NCBI GenBank assembly: GCA_015680685.1
Contig: MNCI01035354.1
Location: 773,751-837,750 of the forward strand
DNA: 64,000 nucleotides
Source of the DNA: Gnetum montanum
Taxonomy: Eukaryota > Streptophyta > Gnetopsida > Gnetales > Gnetaceae
Reading direction: 5' to 3'
A program made the position numbers and the translations under genes. The notes below the pieces were generated by a model. The model was not told where the DNA came from. It saw only the letters and a program-made list of their open reading frames with translations, and ran no database searches. Positions 22,801 through 34,235 of this stretch are shown here, piece by piece; within the stretch, counting starts at the first letter, position 1, and the number at the start of each line of letters is the position of its first letter.

Positions 22801-24615
22801 AACATAGGCATGACACACACATATGATACATATCAATCCAACCAAGCAATAAGGTCCTATATTATAATCCTAGTCATCTACCATAGATGGCTAATTTCCA
22901 AACCTTATGGGAAGGATCCTACATCACCCATACAACATACTCCTCATTCATCATGTAGATTTACCACCCAACCAGCTGACAAAAACTTATTTTGGTTAAT
23001 ATTCAATAGGTCACACTATACTATGAACATCCCAACTTCTTTGTGGAATCTAACCAGTTTGCTAAACCATCCTTAACCCATTCTATATTCTTCTTAACTA
23101 TTTCCAATAATAGTCATGGGGGTGTCCCATGTAATACTTAGGCACTGCACTGAATCTTTTTCTTTTCTTGTTACCTTTTCACATCCTTTTATATCTTTTC
23201 ATTCTTTTACACTTTTCCATTTGTTAATCATTTGCTATTCTTTCATATCTTACAAGTTCTTTCTCTATTTTTTCATTTTTCTATATTTCTTCATTATTTC
23301 TCTTGTATATATATTTGTTTATTTGTACAATAAAATGAAAAGGAATAAAGCAAGATTTAGTTCCAATATGGTGAAGATTACCCTATATTATCAAATCATT
23401 CTATATACAATGAGACAACATCATCTATCCACTCATTTCCAGTAATAAGAGGTTCTTACTATGGCCATAATGATATTCTTCTCATAATAAGACTAAAATA
23501 AATTTGTGATCATTATTTTTGTATAGAAAAGTGAAGAACTAAGTAGAAATGAAAAGGGTATGACATCAAGAGAATTTGTGGATTCTTTAGGACTACTACT
23601 ATGAGTCATATCCTACTATTAAGATTGTATTATTTTATTTAGTTTTAACAAAAAAAATGGAAGTATAAGTACAATAAGTGTTATCTTACCATGTCACTAG
23701 AAAGACATGGTAGTAATGCCTGAAGATAGTCCTCTAGTAAGGTTGACATAGTAAAAATATAATAAATGCATAGAATAAAATTTTTGGGGGTTCCACTAGA
23801 AAGACATGTTACCCATATCTAAAGGTAGGTGGCTTCTCATAAATCTCAAAAAAATAAAGTGTGCTATTAACAAACTCCTTCCTTGAACTACATAGTCAAG
23901 TGATAATGCTTCTTGCAGTAGTGGTAGTCTTATGGTTAGTTTTGGGATGATCCAATGTGATGTCATTGGTAAGTGGTATGGACTTGATTTAGATCTTGGG
24001 ATAGAAATGATAATGATCACTTTAACCATACATTACACAAAAGGATTCACTATGCCTATGGTAAGAAACCTCATGTCCCAATTTCTACAATTCCTTCCAA
24101 TTTCATTCCATCTCACTAGTATATTTAATTATAAATCTATAGTTTTGTATAATATAGTGTTATTTTTCCCATTTTGTGATACTAACATGTATGTTTTGCA
24201 TGACAGGTAGGTTCTACATTCAACTCCTTAAGTGCCTACAAACACTTATAGGCATGGTTATACAAGGGCACTAAGGGTTGAAGCCTACATTGGAGAGGAT
24301 CCACTTGTATAACTCTTGTACCTCACACCTGATGATCAATTCAACATCATCTTATGCCTCTAAGACATTTTAATAACTCATCCAATACTTTCCCAAGTTT
24401 ATAATCTAACCATATGTTGCCAACTCCCATTCCATCTCATATACATTCAATATTCCTTCTTTGCCAAGATTCCTTCTTTATGAACTTCAAATGTCAAATT
24501 CTTATAGTTTGAACATCATCTATGGCTAAACACCCTTCAGAAAACTTCCATATCTTCCACACTATCTAATTGACTTAATTTTTTCATCAAAAATTCTTTA
24601 GAAATCAAAATTTTT
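22801..24615 (+). other. End of pol and conserved noncoding segment, Elem-3
   Basis: Remnants of the integrase tail to about 23080, then AATAGTCATGGGGGTG at 23108 (internal PPT-like motif), T-rich tract 23150-23310, CAATAAAATG near 23329, GGTATGACATCAAGAG near 23559, a second and partly duplicated GGTTCCACTAGAAAGACATG block near 23787, and the stem-loop 24257-24313. Apparent ORFs here fall in T-rich or noncoding sequence conserved between elements without frame conservation. Confidence 0.65.
24257..24313 (+). ncRNA. Conserved RNA stem-loop, Elem-3 copy with compensatory change
   Basis: Left arm GTTATACAAG (24257-24266), right arm CTTGTATAAC (24304-24313), a perfect 10-bp stem. In Elem-2 the fourth pair from the outside is C-G; here it is T-A, so both sides changed and pairing is kept. 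Confidence 0.5.
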
Positions 24616-24619
24616 CTGG

Positions 24620-24725
24620 TGTGATGTTGCATCTATGATGTCACATAACTTGTGATGTCATAGCTATGATGTCACATCTGCAATGTCACACATATAAAAA
24701 TCTATATAAACATGTTAGAAAAATT
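24620..24725 (+). promoter_or_regulatory. Internal promoter of Elem-3
   Basis: Five GATGT(C/T) or AATGTC palindrome derivatives (24622 to 24688), spaced 14-20 bp, followed by TATATAAA at 24703-24710. It occupies the same place as the GATATC array of Elem-2, and its motif has drifted from GATATC to GATGTC. Confidence 0.55.
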
Positions 24726-24868
24726 TTCATTTACTCATTTTACAACAAGAGTTCATGTAATTTTTCTAAGCTCTAATACTTGAACTTCCCAGCACCATAA
24801 CTTCCTCATGGTAACTTTGATTCACGTGATTCTTGAACCCTGTTAATCTCCAAGTGCTCAACTTAGTC

Positions 24869-24912
24869 GGTGGGGGAGGGGGTGGGGAGGGAGAGGGCAG
24901 GGGAGGGGGGAA
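24869..24912 (+). other. G-rich tract with G-quadruplex potential, Elem-3
   Basis: Runs of 5, 5, 4, 3, 3, 4 and 6 G separated by 1-3 bases. It lies where Elem-2 has GTCGTGGGGGAGAGACAC (12239), the PPT-like motif of the ORF2 leader, and looks like an expansion of it. Confidence 0.6.
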
Positions 24913-24929
24913 GTGGTATATTATGCATA

Positions 24930-25430
24930 GATAAGGAAGGTGTTGGCACATTTTTGCCATTTGATGGAGTAGGCTTTGTGAGGTTGTGGAGCTAATCATA
25001 TAACTAAAGTTCACCCTGATTTAAACATTGCCAATATTTTATTGGATGAAGACTTTTCAGAGGTGTTGGGTTGGTAGTTTGAAAGGTTTTTCTCTAATTG
25101 ATTCACTAGCAAATACAGTTTTGTTTAAGACAAATGATCAATTATTCAGAGTTCATGACAATCTTCTACCAGCTATTTTAGTGCCAAAGAAGTATTCACT
25201 AGATCTACAAACATGTATTGATGTACAAGTCAAGAAGTGGGTTTAGTTAACCTCCATAAGGTATGGGAAGGTAATGAATGTAAGGCAACTTGTAGTCAGC
25301 TTAGACAATCTCAATCCCAATTGTTGGCAAAAAAAAAGAAAACAGAGAACAAATGTATGACCAAATAATGGATTCAATAGTGTGAAAAGAATGCATCAAA
25401 AGAAGAAGAAGAAATGTGAGTCTTGGTGGT
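24930..25430. other. Unassigned sequence at the left of the insertion
   Basis: No gene can be supported. One frame at about 25010-25070 reads VHPDLNIANILLDEDFSEVL, which resembles the catalytic loop of plant protein kinases, but neither side continues the family. An A-rich run is at 25330-25345. Confidence 0.3.
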
Positions 25431-25546
25431 GAAGCGGTTCATGAAGCGTACATACGAAATCCTGTGCTCTGGCCAAGCGCGCAATGACGAGTTTGTGACC
25501 TAACTCTAAATAACACCCATCCTCTACATCTGCATCTACACAAACT

Positions 25547-26100
25547 ATGGCATCGCTCCAGTTTCATACTAACGCTACTGCTGCTGGAGAGGCTCCTGCT
25601 AGGCCTTCTAGAGGCCATGTTTTCAATCTCCTTCTTCTCAGTCTCAGTCTCAATCTCAGCCTCAGCCTCAGTAATGGTTTCAAGCCTCCCACGCATAACA
25701 GCAGTAGCTGGAATTTCCAATTTCGCTACCAGTGATCTGCTTTCTTTCTCTGATTCGTTCACGCCTGCCCAAGATCTGATCCTCAGCGAAGCAAATCTAC
25801 CCTCTGTTCCACTGAATTTTCACATGGATGTTGTGACTGCAGAGGAAGAAAAGCGGGTTCATCCATCTTTCCAGGTGAACAGAGATGAGCAAGGAAATAT
25901 CTTTGCGTGGGGCTCTTAGGACATGAAGTGTGTCCCCACTCAGTACTTGGAAGCCGTTAGGAATCTCAAGAGCAAGGGTTTTGTTCCAGCTGGAACTCTG
26001 CATCTTTCGTTTATTCCAGACGAGGAGATCGGAGGCCATGACGGAGCTGAAAATTTTGTGGAGTCCAAGGTTTCCAGGAGGGTTGTGAGGCAGGTATCCA
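25547..26100 (+). pseudogene. Aminoacylase-1-like (peptidase M20) pseudogene fragment
   Basis: Aminoacylase-1 hydrolyses N-acyl amino acids and needs two metal ions. The frame opened at 25617 contains LPSVPLNFHMDVVTAEEEK near 25797 (family motif HTDVV, here with Met in the variable place), HPSFQVNRDEQGNIFAWGS, a TAG at 25917-25919 where family members have Gln, then [13 protein letters not shown] and [20 protein letters not shown] to about 26070, with the metal-binding Asp and the Glu-Glu pair kept. Upstream, 25547 begins MASLQFHTNATAAGEAP in another frame and may be a signal-peptide region. The part between N-terminus and HMDVV is much shorter than in the family, and similarity ends after FVESK near 26070, so only about a quarter of the enzyme is present. 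It lacks introns within the matched part. GC content is clearly above its surroundings, which suggests a host gene fragment carried or copied in. Confidence 0.65.
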
Positions 26101-26640
26101 AGTCAACAATGATGATGGTAGAACGCGTGTTAGGGTTATCGTCAGAGGTAGCAACAGTGGCATTTTGCGCAACTTGCTGGGCCATGGAAGTGTCCGTGGT
26201 TCCATGGGTGTCTACGTGGAGGCCACGCTGAATTCTTTTGCTGCTGCTGCTAGTGAATTGCAGGACTTGGCGCGAGCGCTTGCTACGTTTTGGAGTCCTC
26301 CCACCATTTTTGAGAAAGCCAAAGGAATGAAATGGAGAAAAGAGAATCTGGAAATGGACTTTCCTTCCCTTGCTTTGGTCCATCTTGGCATGCAGGAAGC
26401 ACAAAAATACAGCACGCATATATATACAACATTGCATTCCTGCGTGCATGCCTCTCTCTCTGTCTTGCTCCACTGGATTAAACTATTTTCCTAGTGCCAG
26501 CACCCAGGCCACCAGCTCCACCATCCACAGTCGCAGCAGTTGTGCCCGGCTTGGAATGACAAAATGCTTTCAACACAACGATTTGCTCTGCATGAATGAA
26601 TTCGAATCAAAAGATTTTGTCTAGTCTCCATCGTTTGCAG
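26070..26640 (+). pseudogene. Unrecognised gene-like continuation after the aminoacylase fragment
   Basis: After the aminoacylase match the GC-richer sequence continues, with an open frame at 26165-26494 ([20 protein letters not shown], then SFAAAASELQDLARALATFW). I do not recognise the protein. An opposite frame at 25940-26473 is also open. CTCTCTCTCTGT and TATATATACA tracts at 26416-26465 look like a UTR. It may be another host gene fragment fused to the aminoacylase piece or its untranslated region. Confidence 0.3.
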
Positions 26641-28185
26641 CTAAGATGTCGGCCCGTGGATCGTGAAATTGCAATGTTGATAAGAGGCTTGGTAAGAAAA
26701 ACACAATCTATCTTGAATCTTGATCTAGTACCGAACTTGTAAACTTTTGTTCTAAGAAGAAGAGTATGCAAATGTCACTGAACTATAATAAATCCTGGAA
26801 CTGCAATATTCTCTTTAAAATAATAAAATATTTTATGATTTAAAAATGGAATTTGTGCAACAATTGTTCAAAATCCTATGTGAATTGAACACTTGTCAAT
26901 TGAAATAGTGGTTATAACCACCACCAAGGCCACTTGTCAACTATAGCCTTTTTGTCTCCACAATGGCCACTTGTTAACTAAATGGGCTACTTGTCAACTA
27001 AATGGGACACTTGTCAACTGCAACTTTTTTGTCTCCATGGTGACCACTTGGCAACTAAATGAAGACACTTGGCAACTGAATGGAGACACTTGGTAATTGA
27101 ATAGGACACTTGTCACCCGCAGCTTTTTTATCTCTATGGTGGTTATGACCACCCAAGATATTTTGTAACTTACCTAACTACCTTTGAACCCTATAAAAAG
27201 GCTTCAAGGGTCAAGAAGGGAGACATCACACTTGGAGGTATCACACTTGGGCTACCACACTTGGGGTCTCATTTTTGGTATCACACACTTGGGCTCTCAC
27301 TTGGAGACACACTTTGAGTCTTGGGAGAAGAGCATTGTAAAGAAGAAATTGTGAATGATTGCTTGTAAGATGGCTTGCTAAAGAAAATATTTTAGCCTCT
27401 TTGTCATAGTCCTGTGCATTATGTTTTATTTTTATTTTGTTTAAATTTTCTAGCTAGTGGTTTAGATAGTATCATCCTTGGCAAGTAATTTTGGGATTTT
27501 TAGATTGCTCTTATTGTTCTTGTTGCCCGATACAAAATTTCTGTTAAAATTTTGCCATAGAAGCGCTTATGTTTAAAAGCTTTAAGAGCATTTTAGTAGT
27601 AAATTTTATTATTGTGCAACATATAAGAACCGCTATTAAGATTGTTGTAAGAGAGCCTCTGCTTGTAGTCATGCCGTTGAATGATTCACTAGTCAAGAGG
27701 GTTCAAAAAATATTTGGTATTTTGATGGGACCAGAATAGCTTCTTTTTATCTTTAAAGTGAATCTCCATGGTATTTCAATCAGAAATTGTCAAGTCTTTT
27801 AAAGGTTCTGTTTGAATGCAATCGTTGACATCTATTATCTAGTCAAAATGGAGTCTCGTACGTGGTAGTTTACGCAGCAATTTTTGGTAGCATAGTAGGA
27901 TTGTCTTGAAGAAATTGCTTGTTTGAGCCTTGGAAGTTTGAACAATTCATAGATATTGAATTTGGGATAGCTTTATTGCGAAGTGTTTACTCGTGTCATT
28001 TTACCTTGTTTAAATATTTGAGGTCTACACAAATCTGCTTTCTTTTCTGTCTATTTCCATCGAATCTTGCTCTATTTCTAGTTTTCTTGTGGAACTGTCT
28101 CTTTCTCTGGGGAAAATTAGAAGTAGATTCGCGGAGTTGTACTCAAATGTTTTTGAAAAATTTTATTTGTTACAAGTAGGTATTA
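26640..28185 (+). repeat. LTR-like segment of another retroelement family (copia-like?)
   Basis: 26880-27130 holds irregular repeats of GACACTTGTCAACTGCAAC and TTTTTTGTCTCCATGGTG, followed by CTATAAAAAGG (27193) and a run of CACACTTGG(A/G) repeats to 27320, a plausible U3 to R transition. The right end is plausibly at TTTGTTACA (28178), because AGGTATTATAACGA, which follows, resembles a decayed initiator tRNA-Met primer site (TGGTATCAGAGCGA). The left border could not be fixed. No coding region was seen; the open frame at 27919-28179 is probably chance. Confidence 0.4.
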
Positions 28186-28477
28186 TAACGACCGCGTAGA
28201 CTAGGCAATTGAACAAAATAGGAACTCTCAACAACTCACAGTACTTGGCAAAGTTGGCTAAATCCCTTTAAGATAAGTCATCTATAGTTTACACATAACA
28301 CAATCATTTCATTTTTCACAACCACATGCCACAACAGCAAACACACATACTCACATTAACTACTGAGTTTATTTGGAGGTATCTGGGCCTTGGTGTTTCC
28401 AGAGACCAACAGGCACCTAAATCCTGTTCGAGGACACTCGTTGGCGATCATGTCCCAAATGGTCGCCAACAAAAGGT
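28186..28477. other. Short unassigned segment with a hairpin
   Basis: Possibly the start of the internal region of the LTR-like segment. Contains a perfect 8-bp inverted repeat GTTGGCGA (28440-28447) and TCGCCAAC (28463-28470) around 15 bases. No gene seen. Confidence 0.35.
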
Positions 28478-28832
28478 TGATCCAAAATTTTCTAATGCCT
28501 GAAAGATAACATTAAGGATGAGCATAAGAGAAAAATTAAAATATTTTAATCAAATTAATTAAATAAAAGCTAATGGACCAAACCAATTCTCCTAACCAAT
28601 CATTCCATGATATAATAAATAAGAAAATGATAATTGTGGAAGGCCATAACAACCAAAGATATAATAATTAAGAGTTTCTTTTTAAAATTTCCTAACCTTT
28701 GTAATCATAATAAGGGTCATAACTAATAATAAGGATAGAAATAAGATCAAACCAAGAATCTAAGAAAGGATTATGAGCTATTAGGGTCCTATTTGAAATC
28801 CTTTAACAACCTTAAATTTTTAATGATTGTAG
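28478..28832 (+). other. ORF2 leader of Elem-3, downstream half
   Basis: Aligns with the leader intron of Elem-4 (ACCAAACCAATTCTCC at 28577 against GCCAAACCAATTTTATT at 34515). Ends TTAATGATTGTAG directly before the ORF2 ATG, a kept splice acceptor; the TACTAAC branch site is not recognisable any more. Confidence 0.55.
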
Positions 28833-29393
28833 ATGGCTCCTAAAAGACACACTGGTGAAGGACCTTCACATCTAGGTAGCAAGAGACCAATGGGCTGAGA
28901 AAGAAGAAAAGTAGTAGAATAAACTCCATAGGCCAAACATGGAGAGTAGGAGGCCAAATCAATTAGCTTCCATCAAAAATCCCTAATACTGAACAGTCTA
29001 CACAAGTTGAAGAAGAGGCATCACCAGTGCCAAAACAAGCACAACATCTCACGCTATCAATAGAATGCCTCAAAGCCATTTAGGAAACGTCCATAATGTC
29101 CATGGTCATTATGGAATTAAATTTTGGACTGTTTATGAATTTTTCCTCTAAAGCTATCAAGATACAGCTTTAAGCCTATTCCTTACAACCAACCTTATCA
29201 AGGAATGCTAAATGATATTTGGTAGAAGTCTATCAATTTTGGAAAAATAATTAAGATAATGCAACAATGAAAAATGAATGAGTCTTAGTGGCATATTCTA
29301 TTGAAGCTATTGCCAAGACATTGAATATTCCAAATGTCAGAGCCAATGTTACATAAACATCATAAGGTTTGACATAGATGTGAAGAGGTCATG
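28833..29393 (+). pseudogene. ORF2 of Elem-3, N-terminal part
   Basis: Starts MAPKRHTGEGPSHLGSKRP; then scattered similarity to ORF2 of Elem-2 and Elem-4: VIMELNFGLFMNFSSKAIK near 29100, EVYQFWKNN near 29222 and AIAKTLNIPNVR near 29308. Interrupted at 29398 by Elem-4; the ORF resumes at 38582. Multiple stops and frameshifts. Confidence 0.65.
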
Positions 29394-29398
29394 GATGT

Positions 29399-30246
29399 TG
29401 ATGAATCGTGGCTTGCCAAGCCCCAATATCGAATACTCGATATCGGGTACGTGATATCACAGCCTGGATAACGATATCGAATACATGATATTGTGATTCC
29501 TATGTTGGCCTATAAATATAACACTTAGTGCATAGGAAAGGGGGAGTTGGTAAGTCTTTAGGGTTGAGTCTTTTTGTCATTTTTTAGTTAGTTTTTAGTT
29601 CTTTCCCAAGTACATGTCCACAGTGTGATGTTTGTAAGTGTACAGAACCTTTGTTCAAGTGTGATGTACTTGGACACACACACAATTGGCAATAAAGATC
29701 AAGATTACTCCATCATTACAGTATTCAATTAGTTTTTAATTATTTAATTGTTAATTATTATTTATTATTTTCTTAGTTAATATTTCTTTATCATCATTTC
29801 CTATTCTTGTTGTTAATGTGGAATGAGTACATCTTAATCACGAAAATTTAAGTGTAACTACTTGGTAACCTAGTAGTGTATCTAATAGTGTTCAAGTAGT
29901 ATGCACCTGGTAATCCTAGAAGTAATACACAAGGTCCAAGATGTGTGTAGATGATTAAGGATAGATTCTCATTACACTTAGGCTAGCTTAGATTTTATTT
30001 TCTATTATTTGTTAGTCTACTCAAGTTATTTCTCATCGTCTTTAAGAATAAGTATAGAATTAGAAATCACATCATACACCTCACTCTGGACTAAACCATA
30101 TGTTAGAAAGCAAATACTAGTCTAGGTGGGAAGACAACAAATTATGATTAATGTGTAACTATCTAGGTATCTATGGAGTTCGACCAGATCACATGTACAT
30201 GCTCGTATTCATATGGTTGAGTGTAGGGGTACCTCACCACTCATCA
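29399..30246 (+). repeat. 5' LTR of Elem-4
   Basis: 848 bp from TGATGAATCG to CACTCATCA. U3 palindromes GATATCGGGTACGTGATATC near 29437 and GATATCGAATACATGATAT near 29473; TATAAATA at 29511-29518. Confidence 0.92.
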
Positions 30247-30247
30247 T

Positions 30248-30265
30248 TGGCACCATTGTTAAGGA
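30248..30265 (+). promoter_or_regulatory. Primer binding site of Elem-4
   Basis: TGGCACCATTGTTAAGGA, tRNA-Asp type with transitions, one base after the LTR. Confidence 0.7.
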
Positions 30266-30379
30266 CAATGCTAGTTATCTAGATCATTTATATCATACAA
30301 GATAGCTATAACGAAGTATCAATGATGTATCTTTCAGAAGGGAAATTAATTGCAAATAAGTCACACATAATTCACAACA

Positions 30380-32733
30380 ATGTCTCTCTCACAAGACAAT
30401 GTTAACGCAACAACTAGCATTGGAGAACCAACATAATTTATGACGATGAAGAAGTTTGGAGTACTTGGGCTTATGCAAGAGTCTCATATGTTCATGAACA
30501 CACCAATGATACTCAAGGACTCTTGTCATCCAACTTAGACACCTTTAGTGAGGATGGGACATCCCATGGAATGAGGGGGCCTATAAGGTCTAGGACCTTC
30601 TCAATGGTTAACGAGAGTTTATCTAGGGATGATTAGGAGACTTACAAAAGTTATGATGAGTCTTTCGGTTCTTTCTCTAGCTCTGCTCCTTCAATGTCAA
30701 GTTGTGACATGGATGACCATTTCTCAAGGGACCGACATAGAAATAAAAATTGAACCCATGGGCAAAGTCAGGAACACCAACATGAACAAAGATAACATCA
30801 TCCCAACTCACAAACTCATAACCTACTTAGTGACAATGAACCCTTTCTAGCCACTAAGATCCTAATGCATATACAAGAGGTCATTCAAATATCCCACAGG
30901 CATTGTAAGGAAAGTTGTCTATCCAAGCTTGATTTAAACAACTTTCCCAAGTTTTCAAGAGGCTATGATTTAGATCTGCAACATCATTTACAAGCCTTCT
31001 ATGATGCTTGTGCATGGAAAAACATTGATAATGGGTGGCAAAGACTCAAGCTCTTTCCTATTATACTTGTTGGCCAAGCAAAAGTATGGTATAGTTCTTC
31101 AAAACCCAAATCAATTTACCATCGCCAACAATGGTAAAACTCTTTAGCGAAAGATATCAAACATATGCAAGAATGTTAGCCTTGAGGAGACAAATCCAAG
31201 AGTGGAAACAAGGGCAACATGAACCCTTGGACATGGCCTTAAAAAGATATTACTCACTATCAAACAACTTCCTAGGCCATGGGTTCTCTGACAAAAGGCT
31301 AATGTATCACATCATGGATGGACTCCGTAATGAAACAAGGAAGACCCTAGGGATGCATGCCCTAGGTCAACTATATGAACTACAGACCCACCAATTTCAA
31401 GGGCTTATTAAGTGGGTAGCAAAAGAAGAAGGAGAAATAGCCAAATGGGAGAATGTTGCAAGATCTCAATAGGACCAAAATCTTAAAATAACAAAGGTCC
31501 ATGAAGAGGAGAAATCAACTCATCTCAAGGAGGTGGAATCATCTCCATCTTTTCCAGTACTACAATCACTAGATGAAATTGAGGCAAAGATTAATAAGAT
31601 GATGGAATGGGTATATGAAAAATTTGTAGAATATGTAAAAATTATTGGGGTAGAACCATGCAAGATCACTTTAACAACTAGAACCAACAAAGGATGTTGA
31701 ACTTAAAAACAAGAAAGAACACCATTCGACAATCAGAAAAGAGGGTTGAAAAAAATAAGAATAGGAACTCAACTACAAATCATAAGTATCAATGTGATGT
31801 TTGTCTGTACGATCACCCCAAAATTCAATGCCCAACATTTTCACATTTACATGAGCATTGGGGAGGAATGCTGCATCCAAATTTCATACAGAAATACTAT
31901 GTCCAACTACAGTGGCAAAACCCCTAATTGTGGGGGAGGCCACCACCAAACAAACCACACCCTTTGTATACCACAACACCAAATGCTTATTATGTTCAAC
32001 ACTTTGTTTCCCCAACTGGATCAACATCGTCTACTTCACCTTATCATTATCATTTTCCTAAGCAATGTCAACCCATGTCCTCTCCCATGGGATCACCACA
32101 TTAGGTTCCTTACACTTCTCCTTGCCATCAATATTCTCATCCTTCACCTCCTTCTACAATGCCACCAGTTGTACTAGAAGGTTTTGGACCATAGCACCAA
32201 CCCATGAACATTACTTTTGTTACTATTGTCAACAACAGTGGAAGTCCTCCACAACGTTGGAAGTGTCCTTTTTTTAGACATGACCATAGAAAGAGATACC
32301 ATGATTCTAAAACCACTGCATTCTCCAACTTAGCACAAGCCTAGCGTTGTGATGCATTATCCTCCTTGAACTCAACACCTCCTATTACCTCATCTAGGCC
32401 ATTAATTAATGCTCCAACAACCATGAAACCCAATGGATACAATCATGTAGGGAGACATATCGATCCTTGCATACCATCTTATGGTCATAGGTGTCATAGT
32501 GGGTTAGCTCCTTATCACATGACCACATCTTCTAATCTGTCCCACTATGCCTACTTTAATCAAGTGTGTAAAATCCAATTTGGGTACATTCCTACCACCA
32601 TATCAAAAGACACCCAGTAGTTTGGATATGACCAAACCTCAAAGTTTCCAACATGCATGGATCCAAATTTTCATTTATTAATTCTAGCCATGTTGAAAGG
32701 TTTAGTCATGGGGGATACCCCCCATTCTACTAA
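30380..32733 (+). pseudogene. gag of Elem-4 (long N-terminal form)
   Basis: Starts MSLSQDNVNATTS and ends SHGGYPPFY. It has a Ser/Asp-rich insert (30500-30800, with SFGSFSSSAPSMSSCDMDDH in one frame) that Elem-2, -6 and -7 lack but that resembles the Ser/His-rich N-part of the pol-bearing elements. Gag domain 30895-31470: LDLNNFPKFSRGYDLD, FYDACAWKNIDNGWQ, KRYYSLSNNFLGHGF, GLRNETRKTLGMHALG. Knuckle CDVCLYDHPKIQC at about 31795. His/Pro/Ser-rich tail to the stop at 32731. Several stops (TAG at 30637 and 30848, TAA at 31136) and at least two frame changes. No protease follows. Confidence 0.8.
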
Positions 32734-34136
32734 AAAAATTAGTAAATTTTTTTTCTTTTCTTTGGTTTTATAATTTTTTCTTTTCCAATTTTTATTCTCT
32801 AATTTTTCATCTTTTAATTTGTCATTCAAATTTTTGAGAGTAATTTCATCAACGAATAAAATACTCATGTGACTTGTCGGTTAACATGTTGTTCTATGCT
32901 ATCAAGTCTTAGATGACTAATTATTTAGATAGTGAGCCCACAACATCCACCCACCCATTCTATTAATAATAGGTTCTACTCTGGGTATGATGATATTCTT
33001 GTCATCATTAAAACTTAAAGTAACTTTGTACTCATTATGCCCAAAGTGAAGATTGATGGACTAAGAGGAAATGGCTAGGGTGTGACATCAAGGGGACCTA
33101 GGGATTCTTTTTGGTGGCATTTGTATGTGCTATCATGTAGCTTGGTTGTACTAAAATCCTTGTAGATCTAACAAAAATGGGAGTAAGAGTAATAAAGACA
33201 CTCAATAAAGAAACTCAATGCTATTCTAGAGGGTTCCACTAGAAAGACATGCACCCATGCTTGAAGGTTGGTGGCTTCTCCGGATCACCGTTAGAAATGA
33301 CAAAGTGCCAAAGCGGTTGGGCTAAGAAAAAGAAAAGAAAAGAAGAGAAACAACAAAGAAAAGATCACAAAGAATGCACCACAGAGAAATTCCAAATCAC
33401 TTCTTCCTTGGACAAAATGCCAAGTGATCGTACACCCTTCTATCATGATGCTCTTATGGTTGTCAATCATTAGATGAAACAATGTGATGTCACTGATTAG
33501 AGGCATAGAGTTGGTCTTGATTTTGGAGTAAAAGGCTAATGATACATTAATCATGCCCCACAATCAGGATTCATTATGCCTAGGATAAGTTACCTCATGT
33601 CCCAACTTCAGCAATCCCTTCTATGATTCATTTCACCCCACTATCTAAGTATTTCTAACTTGTGTCTTGTGTGGCATACAATTCATCCCTCATCACAGTG
33701 GCATTTAACATGTGTGTGTTTTGGTGCACTAGTGCAGATTGCATTCAACCCTTCTAGTGCCTATGGACATTTTAAGGTGTGGTTACACAAAGGCATGATA
33801 GGTTGGAACCTACTTTTGGGAGGATCCACTTGTGTAACTTTTGTAATTTGCACTTATTGCACACTACCACATCATCTTATACCCTATGAGTATTGTACTG
33901 CTGAATTTATTCTTTCCTTTATCATCATTTCAACCTAAACGTTCCTCTACACCACTACATGTCCTTTTCTTGCATCCTCTTCAAGAACTTCATTATATAA
34001 TTCCACTTCATTACACTTTTTGTGCCTTAATGTCTGTTTAACATTACCCCAAACCTTCCAAATCTACCTTAAATCCTTTGTTTTTTGCCATGAAAATTTG
34101 AAAATTTATCAATTTTTCCAAGTACCCTATTTTGGA
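32734..34136 (+). other. Conserved noncoding segment, Elem-4
   Basis: T-rich tract 32745-32830, AATAAAATACTCATG near 32855, GGTGTGACATCAAGGGGACC near 33080, AGAGGGTTCCACTAGAAAG near 33229, A/G-rich run 33325-33360, stem-loop 33782-33838. Same block order as Elem-2. No gene seen. Confidence 0.7.
33782..33838 (+). ncRNA. Conserved RNA stem-loop, Elem-4
   Basis: GTTACACAA (33782-33790) pairs with TTGTGTAAC (33830-33838), 9 bp without mismatch; the loop holds GGTTGGAACC and GGGAGGATCC. Confidence 0.5.
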
Positions 34137-34235
34137 AGGGACACAATATCGGGTACTTGGTATCAGATCTGACACGATATCAAGTCTGCGCTAACGCATA
34201 CGTGATATCGTGTCCATAAAACCTATATATGGAAC
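34137..34235 (+). promoter_or_regulatory. Internal promoter of Elem-4
   Basis: CAATATCGGGTACTTGGTATC near 34145, ACGATATCAAG near 34174 and GTGATATCGTG near 34202, then TATATAT at 34224-34230. The first unit parallels the LTR unit CGATATCGGGTACGTGATAT of this element. Confidence 0.6.

Larger units (their letters stand above)
24930..28477. other. Foreign insertion of about 3.5 kb within the ORF2 leader of Elem-3
   Basis: Elem-3 similarity to the leader of Elem-4 (near 34430-34500) stops after TGCATAG at about 24929 and resumes with ATCCAAAATTTTCTAATGCC at about 28483. The inserted DNA includes an unassigned 470-bp stretch, an aminoacylase-1-like pseudogene and an LTR-like segment. No clean target duplication was found, so the borders are approximate and more than one event may be involved. 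Confidence 0.55.

Noticed and set aside
23116-23445. 109-codon frame rich in Phe and Ile
   Set aside because: Falls in the T-rich tract conserved as noncoding in all elements.
25010-25070. Kinase catalytic-loop-like string (NILLDEDF)
   Set aside because: Too short, no DFG or other kinase subdomain follows in any frame; kept only as a remark.
25940-26473. 177-codon minus-strand frame overlapping the aminoacylase-like fragment
   Set aside because: Antisense shadow; the plus strand has the recognisable M20 residues.
27919-28179. 86-codon frame in the LTR-like segment
   Set aside because: Ends at the supposed LTR end, hydrophobic low-complexity content, no start context; likely chance.
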